A stretch of 64,000 bases of DNA from Paraplanobispora siamensis (GCF_016863175.1 NZ_BOOJ01000052.1:81225-145224), one strand, 5' to 3'. Numbered from the stretch's first letter, positions 7,351-15,328 are shown. Numbers and translations: made by a program. Notes: a model not told the origin generated them from the letters alone.

Positions 7351-7611
7351 ATGACGAACCAGAGCGGCACCGTCCACAGCGCCACCCAGATCGCCACGGA
7401 GATCGGCGACATGGCCGCCGACTTGGCCAACACCCCCATCCGGCCGGATGAGGTGCACGCCGTCCTGATCGCGATGTCCCGCACCACCGCCCTCCTGGCC
7501 GAAGCTCTCCAGGCCGCCCGCCCCGATTCGCAGACGGTGCAGGAGAAGCTGAACCAGGCCAGCGGTGCACTGGAGATCTACGCCGACATCGTCCTCAACG
7601 AGGACCTGTAG
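7351..7611 (+). CDS. Hypothetical all-helical protein, leaderless start
   Basis: 86 residues, predicted almost entirely helical, unrecognised. No ribosome site; the ATG sits where the promoter at 7316-7344 would begin transcription, as in leaderless actinobacterial mRNAs. First of four co-directional small genes. The neutral to acidic helical composition suggests a binding or adaptor protein. Confidence 0.65.
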   Translation: MTNQSGTVHSATQIATEIGDMAADLANTPIRPDEVHAVLIAMSRTTALLAEALQAARPDSQTVQEKLNQASGALEIYADIVLNEDL

Positions 7612-7613
7612 CC

Positions 7614-8174
7614 ATGGCCACCCTGATCCTGGAGCGCGACCAGCTCCACCAGGTCCGTGCCGGAGACCGCATCGTCGCCATCGACGACTACCGGCCGACC
7701 AGGGCGCTGACCGTCGAAGCGCCGCTGGGTGTCACGCCGGTGCCCGGCATCAAGACCGTCGCCCCCGCCGGCAGCAGGGTGGAGCACTACCTGTACCCCG
7801 ACATCGTGTGGCGGTCGGTGACAGTCGAACGGCCTGCCCTGGCTGCACGGCAGCGCAACCACCGGACCGGCGCCCGCGTCTTCCGCCGCTACGCCCTGCC
7901 CCTGGTGCAGCCCCGGCCGGGCGGGCCGTACGTCACCGAAGACGGTCGGTATGAGATCTCCTACAACGACGACTTCGCCACCACCTGTGATGCCGCGCAC
8001 CCGGTCCGGCTGGCCGGCGGAGCGGGCTACTACTGCCCCGGCGCCCGTACCCACCACTACGGCCGGTGGGTCATCTGGGACAACACCCGGCAGGACTTCC
8101 TGGCCATCGACCAGGGCGACGGCTACACCAGCCTGGCCGGGGCCGCCGAAGCCGTCGCCCAGCAGTACCTGTAG
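7614..8174 (+). CDS. Hypothetical protein
   Basis: 186 residues, unrecognised, two bases after the preceding stop. The N-terminal part is strand-rich; the region 110-150 has Cys and several Tyr/His residues (YYCPGARTHHY) that could bind metal but match no family. Likely expressed from the promoter at 7316. Confidence 0.62.
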   Translation: MATLILERDQLHQVRAGDRIVAIDDYRPTRALTVEAPLGVTPVPGIKTVAPAGSRVEHYLYPDIVWRSVTVERPALAARQRNHRTGARVFRRYALPLVQPRPGGPYVTEDGRYEISYNDDFATTCDAAHPVRLAGGAGYYCPGARTHHYGRWVIWDNTRQDFLAIDQGDGYTSLAGAAEAVAQQYL

Positions 8175-8193
8175 ATGCGGACAGGAGAAACGA

Positions 8194-8520
8194 TTGAACG
8201 AACACGACCTGGATGCAGCCATCCAGCGGGCTGCCCGCGACGGCGGTCCCGAACTCGACCGGATCATCAAGGCGCTGACCGTCGCCATCGAAAACGGCGG
8301 CGTCGAAGGCGAACACCACCAGACGTGGGTGATCGACCAGATCGTGCGCGCACTGGTCGGCTGCCCCATGGAGACAGTCACCGCGACCTCCTACAAGGGG
8401 GAGCCCTACACCTACGAACAGCAGAGCGCGTCGGAGCTGTACCAGCAGCTGATCAACGCTGCCTGCTACGGCGAGGAGGGCCCCGACACCTACGAATGGG
8501 ATGAGGGGACTCCCCCCTGA
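8194..8520 (+). CDS. Hypothetical protein with TTG start
   Basis: 108 residues, unrecognised. TTG at 8194 is chosen because AGGAG lies seven bases upstream and no ATG or GTG fits; earlier in-frame starts lie inside the previous gene. Acidic and mostly helical (N-terminal 45 residues), with a Tyr/Glu-rich centre. Confidence 0.58.
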   Translation: MNEHDLDAAIQRAARDGGPELDRIIKALTVAIENGGVEGEHHQTWVIDQIVRALVGCPMETVTATSYKGEPYTYEQQSASELYQQLINAACYGEEGPDTYEWDEGTPP

Positions 8521-8562
8521 CGGCCAGACCGATAAAACGATCATCAATGGATGGAGAACGAC

Positions 8563-8787
8563 ATGAGAAAGCACCGGGAGAACGTCGCCGACAGCGGCTA
8601 CACGGCCATCCAGGCTGGCAGCATCCACGGCAGCGACACCGCGGAGCAGGCGTCGGCCGCCCCGCGGGAGGGCGCGGCCCCCGACACCGACGCCGTCGAC
8701 ACCGTGATCGTCAACATGCAGGCCGACCGCGCCAAGGTGGGCATGCAGGCTGGCGTCGTCGTCGGTGATGTGCACATCCAGATGTGA
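8563..8787 (+). CDS. Small protein with C-terminal VGMQAGVVVGDVHIQM strand
   Basis: 74 residues, ATG behind GGAG. The C-terminal motif (AKVGMQAG...GDVHI) resembles the Gly-rich beta-strand motif seen in small actinobacterial proteins beside effector or conflict genes; a shorter echo (IQAGSIHG) occurs near residue 20. That similarity is remembered, not searched. The middle is Ala/Asp-rich and probably disordered. Confidence 0.6.
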   Translation: MRKHRENVADSGYTAIQAGSIHGSDTAEQASAAPREGAAPDTDAVDTVIVNMQADRAKVGMQAGVVVGDVHIQM

Positions 8788-8915
8788 GGGAAAAGGCTGT
8801 CTAACCACTTGACATGCCTAAACCGCCGCTGGCCCATCGTGTGCACCTGCAAGCAACAAGGGCATCCCCGGGCCCGGCCGTACCCCGGCATGCCGCATGA
8901 GAACACGTGATCCAC

Positions 8916-8962
8916 TTGCCCCAACCACTAAGTACCCGTACGGTTTGCGAGACGGGGCGAAC
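8916..8962 (+). promoter_or_regulatory. Early-type promoter plus leader hairpin
   Basis: -35 TTGCCC, 17-base spacer, -10 TACGGT, operator AAGTACCCGTAC. The leader GTTTGC/GCGAAC (8943-8962) can pair around GAGACGGG, a looser version of the GAGCGA loop, before AGGAG. The gap 8788-8915 shows nothing else clear. Confidence 0.62.
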
Positions 8963-8975
8963 GACCAGGAGAGAC

Positions 8976-9554
8976 ATGGCCACGATGAGAGAGCTGACGC
9001 CGGGACGGGTGGTGTTCGTCCCGGCCGGCTGCGCCCTGCTGCGCCGGCCCTTCGCGCTGTACCTGAGCGCCGCCGCCCCGGCCGAAAGCCCCGACCTGGC
9101 CGGGATGGTGTGGATGCAGGGACAGCTGCTGCGGGCCGATGGATCGGCGCCGCGCCGCTACCGCATCCGCACCACCATCGCCCCGGCCGACCGGCTGCGC
9201 GTCGAAGGTGCCACGATGCGGCGATGCATGGTGGCGACCTGCCCGGCCGCGTTCGACGTGCTGGCGTTGATGACCGGCCAGGCGGACGCGCCGGGCTGGT
9301 TGCAGACCAGCGGCGTGCTGGGCGGCTGCTACGTGTGCCCGACCCACGCGCCGACCATGACCGACGGCCAGCAGGTGTTCCACCGGCCGGCCGCGCTGCA
9401 CCCCGGTGAGGTCACCTGTTCTTGCGGGGCCCTGTGCGTGGCGACCGGCTCCACCCGGGGCGCCTGCATCGTGGCCTACGGTGCCCACCTGCATGATGTT
9501 CACCCGGCCCGCCGCCGGACCACGAAGGGAACCATCGATGTCACGCCGGTTTGA
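8976..9554 (+). CDS. Hypothetical Cys-rich protein
   Basis: 192 residues; ATG behind AGGAG. About ten cysteines, including CYVC near residue 114 and CSCGALC near residue 150, suggest a structural zinc site in the C-terminal half. No family recognised. It overlaps the next gene by 17 bases, so the two are co-translated. First of the operon that ends with the tyrosine recombinase. Confidence 0.6.
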   Translation: MATMRELTPGRVVFVPAGCALLRRPFALYLSAAAPAESPDLAGMVWMQGQLLRADGSAPRRYRIRTTIAPADRLRVEGATMRRCMVATCPAAFDVLALMTGQADAPGWLQTSGVLGGCYVCPTHAPTMTDGQQVFHRPAALHPGEVTCSCGALCVATGSTRGACIVAYGAHLHDVHPARRRTTKGTIDVTPV

Positions 9555-10236
9555 GAACCCGCGCCGCAATGCCCCGCCGGGGATGTTCGAACGGGAGATG
9601 GGCCGGGCGCTGCGTGCCCGCGGCGACCGCTGGGACCTGCCGCATGAGTTCGTCAGCCTGCACTGGAACGGCCACAAGCTGACGGTCGGCAGTATCAACG
9701 TCATCGCCCTGGACGTGCACCCCGACAAGATGCCGGATCTGATCTTTAAGATCGTCGGGGAGGAGAACATGAAGCAGAAGCAGCGGATGGAGCAGGAGGG
9801 GATCGCGCCCACGCTGTACGGCTTCATGCTGATCTATGAGGCGCACGCGGCCCGCCACAACCCGCAGACCGCTTCCCCGCTGGAGAACAAGCGGTACGCC
9901 CGCGACCGGGTGCAGCGCCGCTTCTACCAGCGGCCCGACGCCGTCGAAATCCGCGCCGCGATGGCCAGCGACATCGAAGGCCGACACTGGACGGCCTCCC
10001 AGCGCCGCGACCTGCCCGGCAAAACGCACAAAGTGTTCTACAGCAGCCTGATCAGCCCCACCGAAGCAGACAAAGAACGCGGCCTGCCCGGCGGCGCCTT
10101 CACCGCCGCACTGGCGCATGCTGCGGCAGCCACCGGCATGTTCCTGTACGGCGACCGCCTGCCCACCCCCGGCGCCCCCGACGCCGACGTGGTGGACCTG
10201 TCCGCCCGCTTCGCCCAGGCCAGCGACCGTGGGTGA
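9538..10236 (+). CDS. Hypothetical protein upstream of recombinase
   Basis: 232 residues, ATG behind GAAGGGA. Predicted alpha/beta, with Lys/Arg-rich helices around residues 65-85 and 110-130, so possibly nucleic-acid binding. The N-terminal 60 residues contain a strand-rich segment. Its end overlaps the GTG of the recombinase by eight bases. No recognised family; an accessory role to the recombinase is only inferred from position. Confidence 0.58.
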   Translation: MSRRFENPRRNAPPGMFEREMGRALRARGDRWDLPHEFVSLHWNGHKLTVGSINVIALDVHPDKMPDLIFKIVGEENMKQKQRMEQEGIAPTLYGFMLIYEAHAARHNPQTASPLENKRYARDRVQRRFYQRPDAVEIRAAMASDIEGRHWTASQRRDLPGKTHKVFYSSLISPTEADKERGLPGGAFTAALAHAAAATGMFLYGDRLPTPGAPDADVVDLSARFAQASDRG

Positions 10237-11152
10237 GGTCCGCGTCCTCATCACCGCGCCCGCCCTGGCGGAGGCGGTGCGGGCGTTCCTGCACGGCTAC
10301 GAAAAGATCGGATCCGACGGGACCCGGCGCACCTACCGTGTCGTGCTCAACCAGATGATGGCCGTCTTCGGCGCGGCCACCCCGCTGACCGCGCTGGACG
10401 ACCCGGCGGCCGGGGAGCGATTCCGCACCTGGTTCCGCACGGCCTTCGCCGACCTGGCGCCGGCCACCCAGGCGCGCAAGCTGGCCACCTTCCAGTCGGC
10501 GTTCGGCTGGTGGCACCGCCAGGGGTGGATAGTCACCGACCCCACCAGCGGCCTGTCGCGGCCGTCGATCCCGCGTGACCGCACCCAGGTGCGCACCACC
10601 GCCGAAGTCGAAGCGCTGTGGGAGCGCGATGACCTGCCGCTGCGGGAGAAGACCCTGTACCGGATGCTGTATGAGACCGCGGCCCGGGCAGAGGAGATCC
10701 TGAGGCTGAACATCGAAGACCTGGACCTGACTGGCAAGCGGGCCAAGGTGCGGCGCAAGGGATCATCCATCGACTGGGTGTACTGGCAGACCGGCACCGC
10801 GCGGCTGCTGCCGCGGCTGATCGCCGGCCGGGCCCGGGGGCCGGTGTTCCTGGCCAGTCGCAAACCGCGCACCGCGGTGGCCACCGTGGACCTGTGCCCG
10901 GTCACCGGCCGGGCCCGCCTGTCGTACCGGCGGGTGCATGAGGTGATGCAGGTGCTGATCGGCTGTAGCCCGCACGACTTCCGGCGGGCGGCGCTGTCGC
11001 ACGATGCCGACCGCGGCACCCCGCTGCCGCTGCTGATGGCCCGCAGCGGGCATGCGTCGTTCCGGTCGCTGGAGCCGTACCTGCGGCCCAGTGCTGAGGC
11101 GCTGGGCCGGCACGTGGCGGCCTCCGATCCGGCGGCCCGCCGGCGGCCGTGA
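10229..11152 (+). CDS. int: Tyrosine recombinase / phage integrase
   Basis: 307 residues with a core-binding domain (about 10-105) and a catalytic domain. The catalytic set is present: Arg153 in ETAARAEEIL, Lys177 in the RRKGSS hairpin, His249 and Arg252 in HDFRR, His275 in SGHAS and nucleophile Tyr284 in LEPYL. It cuts and joins DNA at short core sites, for integration or genome resolution. The GTG at 10229 is used because it overlaps the upstream stop. The gene is compact and lacks the N-terminal arm-binding domain of lambda-type integrases. Direct repeats follow it at 11198. Confidence 0.85.
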   Translation: MGEVRVLITAPALAEAVRAFLHGYEKIGSDGTRRTYRVVLNQMMAVFGAATPLTALDDPAAGERFRTWFRTAFADLAPATQARKLATFQSAFGWWHRQGWIVTDPTSGLSRPSIPRDRTQVRTTAEVEALWERDDLPLREKTLYRMLYETAARAEEILRLNIEDLDLTGKRAKVRRKGSSIDWVYWQTGTARLLPRLIAGRARGPVFLASRKPRTAVATVDLCPVTGRARLSYRRVHEVMQVLIGCSPHDFRRAALSHDADRGTPLPLLMARSGHASFRSLEPYLRPSAEALGRHVAASDPAARRRP

Positions 11153-11197
11153 GCATGGAGGCGTTCAGGGCGTTTCACCGGCTTTCACGGCATGTCA

Positions 11198-11216
11198 TTT
11201 CGTGCCGTTTCGTGCC
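11198..11216. repeat. Direct repeat TTTCGTGCC, possible recombinase site
   Basis: Two copies one base apart (11198-11206, 11208-11216), 45 bases beyond the recombinase gene and next to TTTCAC repeats. Position suggests arm or core sites of attP, but the repeat is too short for certainty. Confidence 0.35.
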
Positions 11217-11296
11217 AGCGCTGGCCTGGTGGCCGCGGGTCGGGCAGGCTGGTGGGGGTTCCTCTCCTTGAGGGTTCTGCGGTCCAGGCAGATAGG

Positions 11297-11360
11297 GCAG
11301 GGTCGGCGTTGCGCCGCCCTGCGGCAGGGGTCCGGTGGCGGCAACCGCCGGACCCCTTCT
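11297..11360 (+). terminator. Tandem terminator hairpins after recombinase operon
   Basis: First hairpin 11297-11322 (11 bp with a bulged T). The second has a 12-bp stem GGGGTCCGGTGG/CCGCCGGACCCC, loop CGGCAA, followed by TTCT. They lie directly before the next promoter. Confidence 0.7.
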
Positions 11361-11362
11361 CA

Positions 11363-11391
11363 TTGAAACTGTCGCTAAGTACCTGTACTAT
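11363..11391 (+). promoter_or_regulatory. Early-type promoter, best -35/-10 match
   Basis: -35 TTGAAA, 17-base spacer, -10 TACTAT; operator AAGTACCTGTAC overlaps the -10. The clearest sigma70-like promoter of the family. Confidence 0.78.
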
Positions 11392-11400
11392 TGAGGTAGT

Positions 11401-11420
11401 TCGGTTCGAGCGAAAACCGA
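11401..11420 (+). promoter_or_regulatory. Leader hairpin with GAGCGA loop
   Basis: TCGGTT pairs with AACCGA around CGAGCGAA, ahead of CAGGAGG. The stem sequence differs completely from the CGGG/CCCG versions while the loop is kept. Confidence 0.65.
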
Positions 11421-11438
11421 CAGTCTTCAGGAGGACCC

Positions 11439-12038
11439 ATGCAGCCCATCGCCGTCCCCGCGTTCACCACCGCCGCCGCCGCGATTGAGCAGGCGCGGAT
11501 GTACGTGGCCGGCCTGGAGGCCGTGGCCGACTTCGACCACGGCAGCGGCACCACCGACGCCGGAACGGGCATGGAGCCCGCCTTCCGGCTGCTGTCCATC
11601 GCGGCGCGCACCTGCCTGGAGCAGGCGCGCACGCTGACCACCGACGACTCCAGCTTCACCAGCGACCTGACCCAGGTCCACCGGTCGCTGGTGTTCGTCA
11701 ACGAGACGTTCTACCTGGGTATGTCCCACCCGGACCGCTGCCGCCTGGCCAAGCAGCGCGGGTTTGAGTACCCGGAGTTCACGGAGTGGACGCCGCGGGA
11801 GAAGCCCGCCTTGGTGTTCGTCCTCAACGACGCCTACCGCTGGGACATCATCGAGAAGATGCGGGTGCAGGCCCGCGCCTACGCCCGCGCCGGACGCCTG
11901 GACCAGGCCGTCCAGGTCCTCACCGTCTCCGCGCTGTCCCAGGCGCTGTCGGCGGGCGCCTCAGAACAGGAGGCCAAGGCCGCGATTGAGGAAGCCGCGG
12001 CGGAGGGACGGCGGCTGCTGGCCCGCCTGGCGGCCTGA
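11439..12038 (+). CDS. Hypothetical helical protein
   Basis: 199 residues, unrecognised, starting with ATG behind AGGAGG. N-terminal helical region, a Trp/Tyr-rich segment around residues 110-135, and a long Ala-rich C-terminal helix that could form a coiled coil. First gene after an early-type promoter and leader hairpin. Confidence 0.63.
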   Translation: MQPIAVPAFTTAAAAIEQARMYVAGLEAVADFDHGSGTTDAGTGMEPAFRLLSIAARTCLEQARTLTTDDSSFTSDLTQVHRSLVFVNETFYLGMSHPDRCRLAKQRGFEYPEFTEWTPREKPALVFVLNDAYRWDIIEKMRVQARAYARAGRLDQAVQVLTVSALSQALSAGASEQEAKAAIEEAAAEGRRLLARLAA

Positions 12039-12097
12039 CCACCCCAGGGGCCCGGCCGGTGCCGGGCCCCTGCCCCTTCTCCGACCGGGAGGACGTC

Positions 12098-12709
12098 ATG
12101 ACGGAATCCGGACGCCGGGCCCTGATGCGGGCCTGGGGGTTCAGCATCGCGGTGGCCATCGTCACCGTCCTGGTGGCGATCATCGGCGGGATCGGTTGGA
12201 TCGCCCTGGCCATCGGGGCGGGCGCCGTCGCCGTCCTGTGGGGCGGCACCTGGTTCGCGCTGCGCGGCAACACCGTCGTCGACCCGCAGGTGCTGGACGC
12301 GATGGTCACCCGCGCCAAGGAGCTGCCCCAGGATGTGCGGCTCAACAGCGCCGACGACACCGTGGCGTTGTGGATCACCTGCTCCCCCCTCACCATCGTG
12401 ATCAAGCGGATGGGGCGCAGCGACTTCGAAGAGATGGTCAGGGAGCTGCGCTCCGGCCAGCCGGTCAGCACGCTGCTGCATGAGGAGTTCACGATCACCG
12501 GCCGCCGGTTGATCTCCAGCCGCCGGCACGTGACCGCGATGCGGCTGGACGCCGACGGCCGCCCTCAGCCGGTCGCGCCGCCGCGGGTCTCCGCCTGGGC
12601 CACGGTACGGGCTCTGTGGTTTGCCTCCACCCGCAACGTGGAGCTGGTCAGCCCGCAGGAGACCGCCCAGCTGGTCGACCAGGTACTGGCCGCCAACCCT
12701 GCTTCATAG
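12098..12709 (+). CDS. Membrane-anchored hypothetical protein
   Basis: 203 residues. Two adjacent transmembrane helices at about residues 13-34 and 37-55, then a cytoplasmic or extracellular domain of about 140 residues with mixed strands and helices. ATG behind GGGAGG. Co-transcribed with the 199-residue gene. A membrane role early in infection (exclusion, membrane sensing) is possible but unproven. Confidence 0.63.
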   Translation: MTESGRRALMRAWGFSIAVAIVTVLVAIIGGIGWIALAIGAGAVAVLWGGTWFALRGNTVVDPQVLDAMVTRAKELPQDVRLNSADDTVALWITCSPLTIVIKRMGRSDFEEMVRELRSGQPVSTLLHEEFTITGRRLISSRRHVTAMRLDADGRPQPVAPPRVSAWATVRALWFASTRNVELVSPQETAQLVDQVLAANPAS

Positions 12710-12740
12710 GTGCGCAGAGCCGGGAATCCCCCAGCTCTTT

Positions 12741-13142
12741 TCATGATTGTTTCGCAGGCCCCGGGGAGTCGTCCCCGGGGCCTTGCTGCGCTTCGGCTTC
12801 CAGCGCCACGACCACTTCCAGTCGCAGCCCCACCACCTGCACCTGGCCGGCCGGGCAGGGGACCAGCCGGTACTGGTCGGACCGCCAGGCCAGCCGGGCG
12901 CCTGCCGCCCTGTCCTGGGAGCGCCAGCACGGCCGCCAGCGCAGGGCGACCGCCGTGATCACCACCGGCGTCAGCGGCCGGTAGCGGGCCAGCGCCATGC
13001 AGCCTTCCAGTGTTCGCCGGGCCCGGGCAATGGCCCGGCCCCGCAGGTCGGCGTCGCTCCAGGTTTCCAGATCGATGTATCTACGGGTCACCAGGTCGAG
13101 GTATTCGTGGGCCTGCGGGCCGGTGAACGGGTGTGCCGTCAT
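12741..13142 (-). CDS. Hypothetical protein co-translated after Rsr
   Basis: 133 residues, its ATG overlapping the stop of the TROVE gene (ATGA). Helical N-terminus (to about 55) with basic residues; the C-terminal half is strand-rich and ends in an acidic/Gln-rich tail. No family recognised. Its 3' end covers the bidirectional terminator at 12756-12783. Because it is coupled to Rsr, a role in the Ro/Y-RNA pathway is a reasonable guess. Confidence 0.6.
   Translation of the reverse strand: MTAHPFTGPQAHEYLDLVTRRYIDLETWSDADLRGRAIARARRTLEGCMALARYRPLTPVVITAVALRWRPCWRSQDRAAGARLAWRSDQYRLVPCPAGQVQVVGLRLEVVVALEAEAQQGPGDDSPGPAKQS
12756..12783. terminator. Bidirectional terminator between convergent operons
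   Basis: Perfect 12-bp stem AGGCCCCGGGGA/TCCCCGGGGCCT with loop GTCG, between the rightward operon ending at 12709 and the leftward Rsr operon. Confidence 0.7.
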
Positions 13143-14818
13143 GCCGCGCTGTCGAACGGCCAACGGCCGGCCTGCCCGCTCTCCAGGACGGGGATCAGGG
13201 AGAAGGTGGTGTCGCTCAGCCCGCCCATGCTGTAGCGGTTGGTGGTGCCGGCGTCGACGACCGCGCCGGTCTCCCCGCTGGTGTTGAAGCACCACAGCGG
13301 CACCGTGCGCGGCACAGCGTCGGTGACGTTGCCGTGGTAGTAGTGGTCGCGCATGCTGGTCTGCTCATCGGTGATGACGATGACGCGGTCGTGGCCGCGG
13401 TAGGTGGCGCGGATCGCGGCGGCGATCTGGGTGCCGTGCCCGTAGATGCCGCCGTTGTTGCGCTCCAGGAAGCGCTGGGTGGACTTCAGCACGGACGCGC
13501 CGGTCGGCACGTCGTGGTGGAAGGTGGCATCGGCGAAGCCGTGCAGGTCGACCTTGGCGCCGCGGGCGGCTAGGACGACCCCGAACAGGGCGCCGACCAT
13601 CATGCGGGTCATGGTGGAGTGCTCCGACAGCCGGGAGCGCATGCTGCCGGAGACGTCGACCAGGACCAGGGTGCGGCCTGTCAGGTGCGGGATGTTGCCG
13701 ACGGAGGCTTCGAACGCGGCCCCCAGCGCGGTCGCCCACCGGTCGGAGGAGACGGCGCTGTAGGCGCTCAGGAAGCGGAAGGGCAGCTGGCGGGAGCGGG
13801 CGACCTGGACGGGGTCGGCCAGGCGGGCGGCGACCTTGGCCGCGATGTCGTCCGGGACGTCGGCGCGGTCCAGGTTGGCCAGGTTCTTCAGCAGCGCCAT
13901 GTAGCCCATGGTCGGCAGGATCATCGCCCATTCGGTGGCGCCCAGCGGTCCTTCCAGCCAGCCGGCCAGCGCCTCATGGGTCATGCCGGCCTCCGCCAGG
14001 GTCTTCGTGGCGTTGACGCCGTAGGCACGCAGCAGGGAGCGCCGGTCGGCGACGGGCACCTGCATGAGCCGCTGGCGGGCGCGCAGGATCGGCAGGGTGG
14101 CCGGGATGGGGTTGTCGCGGTTGTGACGGCGCTCAATCAGCCACCGGAACAGGTCGCCGGTGGGGGTGCCGCGCAGGTGGGCGTTGCCGTGGGTGGCGTG
14201 GGCCGGTTCCACCAGGTCCACCACGTCGCCGAAGCGCACGGCGGCATCGGGGCGGTCCCACTTCAGCGCGGACTTCTCCGTGTACAGCCGCACCACCGCG
14301 TCGACCACGCCGCGGCGCAGCGCGATCGGCAGCGTCAAGCCGCGCAGGCGGCGCTCATGGCGGGGGGTGGCGTAGCGGGTCAGGTAGTAGTGGATGATGG
14401 CGCCGGGCTCATCGGCGCGCTGGAGGGCGGCGCTGACGGCCTGGCGGACGTGGCCCGGCAGGCCGTTCTCCTGGCGGGTCTTGGCCATCTCCGCGGCGGC
14501 CACGATGGCGCCGCTGCGGATGTTGGCGGTGCCGCGCAGGTAGCCAATGAAGGCGGTCAGCCAGGCCGGGTCGCCGACGGCCTGGTCCCGTACCAGGCTG
14601 CGGAAGCGCTCAGCGCGCACGTCGGCGCTCTCATAGAAGCTGTCTTCGCCCCAGAAGCTGGTGGTGGCCAGCAGGAACAGCGCGGTCTTGGGGTCGTGGG
14701 CGTAGGCCGGGGCGCCCTCATGAGTGGTCGTGGTGGGCGTGGCCGCGGTGACGCGCAGCGGGCCGGCCGGGGTCGGCCGTGGGCCGCTGCGGCGGTCGGA
14801 GGGGTTGAGCTTGGACAT
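13139..14818 (-). CDS. rsr: Ro60/Rsr ortholog (TROVE and von Willebrand A domains)
   Basis: 559 residues, near full length for bacterial Rsr. The N-terminal TROVE HEAT-repeat ring covers about residues 35-370. The C-terminal von Willebrand A domain starts near 380 and has an intact MIDAS: DVSGS with Asp388, then GHGTQ and ITDEQTS. Ro proteins bind the ends of misfolded RNAs in the ring and Y RNAs on its surface, and in bacteria work with PNPase and other nucleases. The ATG of MSKLN is preferred because GGGAG lies eight bases upstream. Two Y-RNA-like genes lie just upstream on the same strand. Confidence 0.9.
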   Translation of the reverse strand: MSKLNPSDRRSGPRPTPAGPLRVTAATPTTTTHEGAPAYAHDPKTALFLLATTSFWGEDSFYESADVRAERFRSLVRDQAVGDPAWLTAFIGYLRGTANIRSGAIVAAAEMAKTRQENGLPGHVRQAVSAALQRADEPGAIIHYYLTRYATPRHERRLRGLTLPIALRRGVVDAVVRLYTEKSALKWDRPDAAVRFGDVVDLVEPAHATHGNAHLRGTPTGDLFRWLIERRHNRDNPIPATLPILRARQRLMQVPVADRRSLLRAYGVNATKTLAEAGMTHEALAGWLEGPLGATEWAMILPTMGYMALLKNLANLDRADVPDDIAAKVAARLADPVQVARSRQLPFRFLSAYSAVSSDRWATALGAAFEASVGNIPHLTGRTLVLVDVSGSMRSRLSEHSTMTRMMVGALFGVVLAARGAKVDLHGFADATFHHDVPTGASVLKSTQRFLERNNGGIYGHGTQIAAAIRATYRGHDRVIVITDEQTSMRDHYYHGNVTDAVPRTVPLWCFNTSGETGAVVDAGTTNRYSMGGLSDTTFSLIPVLESGQAGRWPFDSAA

Positions 14819-14823
14819 GCGAA

Positions 14824-14852
14824 GGGCTCCCATCATCGGTGTCCGGGAGCCC
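14824..14852 (-). promoter_or_regulatory. Hairpin sequestering the rsr ribosome site
   Basis: Perfect 8-bp stem GGGCTCCC/GGGAGCCC with a 13-base loop in the rsr mRNA. The second arm contains the GGGAG Shine-Dalgarno, so it could separate Y-RNA synthesis from Rsr translation or provide feedback control. Confidence 0.55.
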
Positions 14853-14860
14853 TCAGCTGC

Positions 14861-14997
14861 CAGCGGGGCCGAATCGGAGTCGGCGGCGGCGGTCTCATAA
14901 CCAATCAGACCCGGGCCATCCCCTCCGTCGTCAAGGGATCCCGGGTACAGGAATCGAACCTGTGGAAGTAGCCGTCACCTGCATCTCGGCCCCGCTG
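14861..14997 (-). ncRNA. Y RNA-like gene 1 with circularly permuted tRNA mimic
   Basis: About 137-base RNA on the rsr strand. Its ends pair over 12 bp (CAGCGGGGCCGA/TCGGCCCCGCTG). The 5' strand continues CCGAGATGCAGGTGACGG, close to the conserved Ro-binding stem of Y RNAs, and GGTGACGG pairs with CCGCCGCC of the 3' strand at 7 of 8 positions. Inside are a T arm ACAGG-TTCGATT-CCTGT, a 7-bp acceptor-like stem ACCCGGG/CCCGGGT closed by a hairpin, and a D arm GTCT/AGAC with GG in its loop. The order T, acceptor, D is a tRNA opened at the anticodon and closed at the acceptor, as in bacterial YrlA. Confidence 0.82.
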
Positions 14998-15005
14998 TGG
15001 AGTTG

Positions 15006-15119
15006 TGGGCCTCCCGAATCGAGGTTGGCGGCGGTGACGGCGCCCCGGCCCGCACGGCCGGGAGCCCATTTCGCAAAAATGGAAGTAACCGTCGCCTGCA
15101 TCTCGGAAGGCTGGCCCCA
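15006..15119 (-). ncRNA. Y RNA-like gene 2, reduced inner module
   Basis: A second copy just upstream. A 27-base block at 15080-15106 matches the first Y RNA at 25 positions, and the 3'-strand block (CCGAATCGG-like on the plus strand near 15014) is also shared. The ends pair as CCTTCCGA/TCGGGAGG plus TGGG/CCCA; GGCGACGG pairs with CCGTCACC at 7 of 8 positions, a compensated version of copy 1. The inner part has two hairpins (CCATT/AATGG and CCCGGCC/GGCCGGG) but no canonical T loop or D arm, so its effector module differs. Confidence 0.72.
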
Positions 15120-15127
15120 GATTACAA

Positions 15128-15143
15128 GCTAAGTACCTGAACG
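15128..15143 (+). promoter_or_regulatory. Operator copy near the 5' end of Y RNA 2
   Basis: GCTAAGTACCTGAAC, with the right half degraded. On the minus strand a -10-like TGTAAT (15121-15126) follows, seven bases before GGGG of the Y-RNA 5' end, so this operator could control a Y-RNA promoter; alternatively it is an upstream site for the gene at 15329. Confidence 0.4.
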
Positions 15144-15256
15144 ATGGGAGGCGGAAGTGATGGATGGTTAATCAGATGATCATTTATTGCTTGGGCCCAG
15201 GTCACGGGCACCCCATGGGACGAAGGGCTTCAGCGGCGACACACCACCCGCCATCT

Positions 15257-15285
15257 TCTGTACAGGTACTTAGTGAACGGTGTAG
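15257..15285 (-). promoter_or_regulatory. Early-type promoter toward Y RNAs and rsr
   Basis: Minus strand -10 TACAGA with operator AAGTACCTGTAC; weak -35 CTACAC. The palindrome could also control divergent transcription of the gene at 15329. Confidence 0.6.
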
Positions 15286-15328
15286 GGTGAGGCGATCACC
15301 GGATGAGCGATTCGGCCTCAGGAGAGTC

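Noticed and set aside
14892..14903. Plus-strand CTCATAA loop resembling a tRNA-Met anticodon
   Set aside because: The flanking bases do not pair as an anticodon stem. The region is the reverse complement of the D arm of Y RNA 1, whose T arm is on the minus strand.
14839..15132. Plus-strand open frame with a repeated EVxVxCIS peptide
   Set aside because: The repeat is the shared Y-RNA block read in the wrong strand; no ribosome site.
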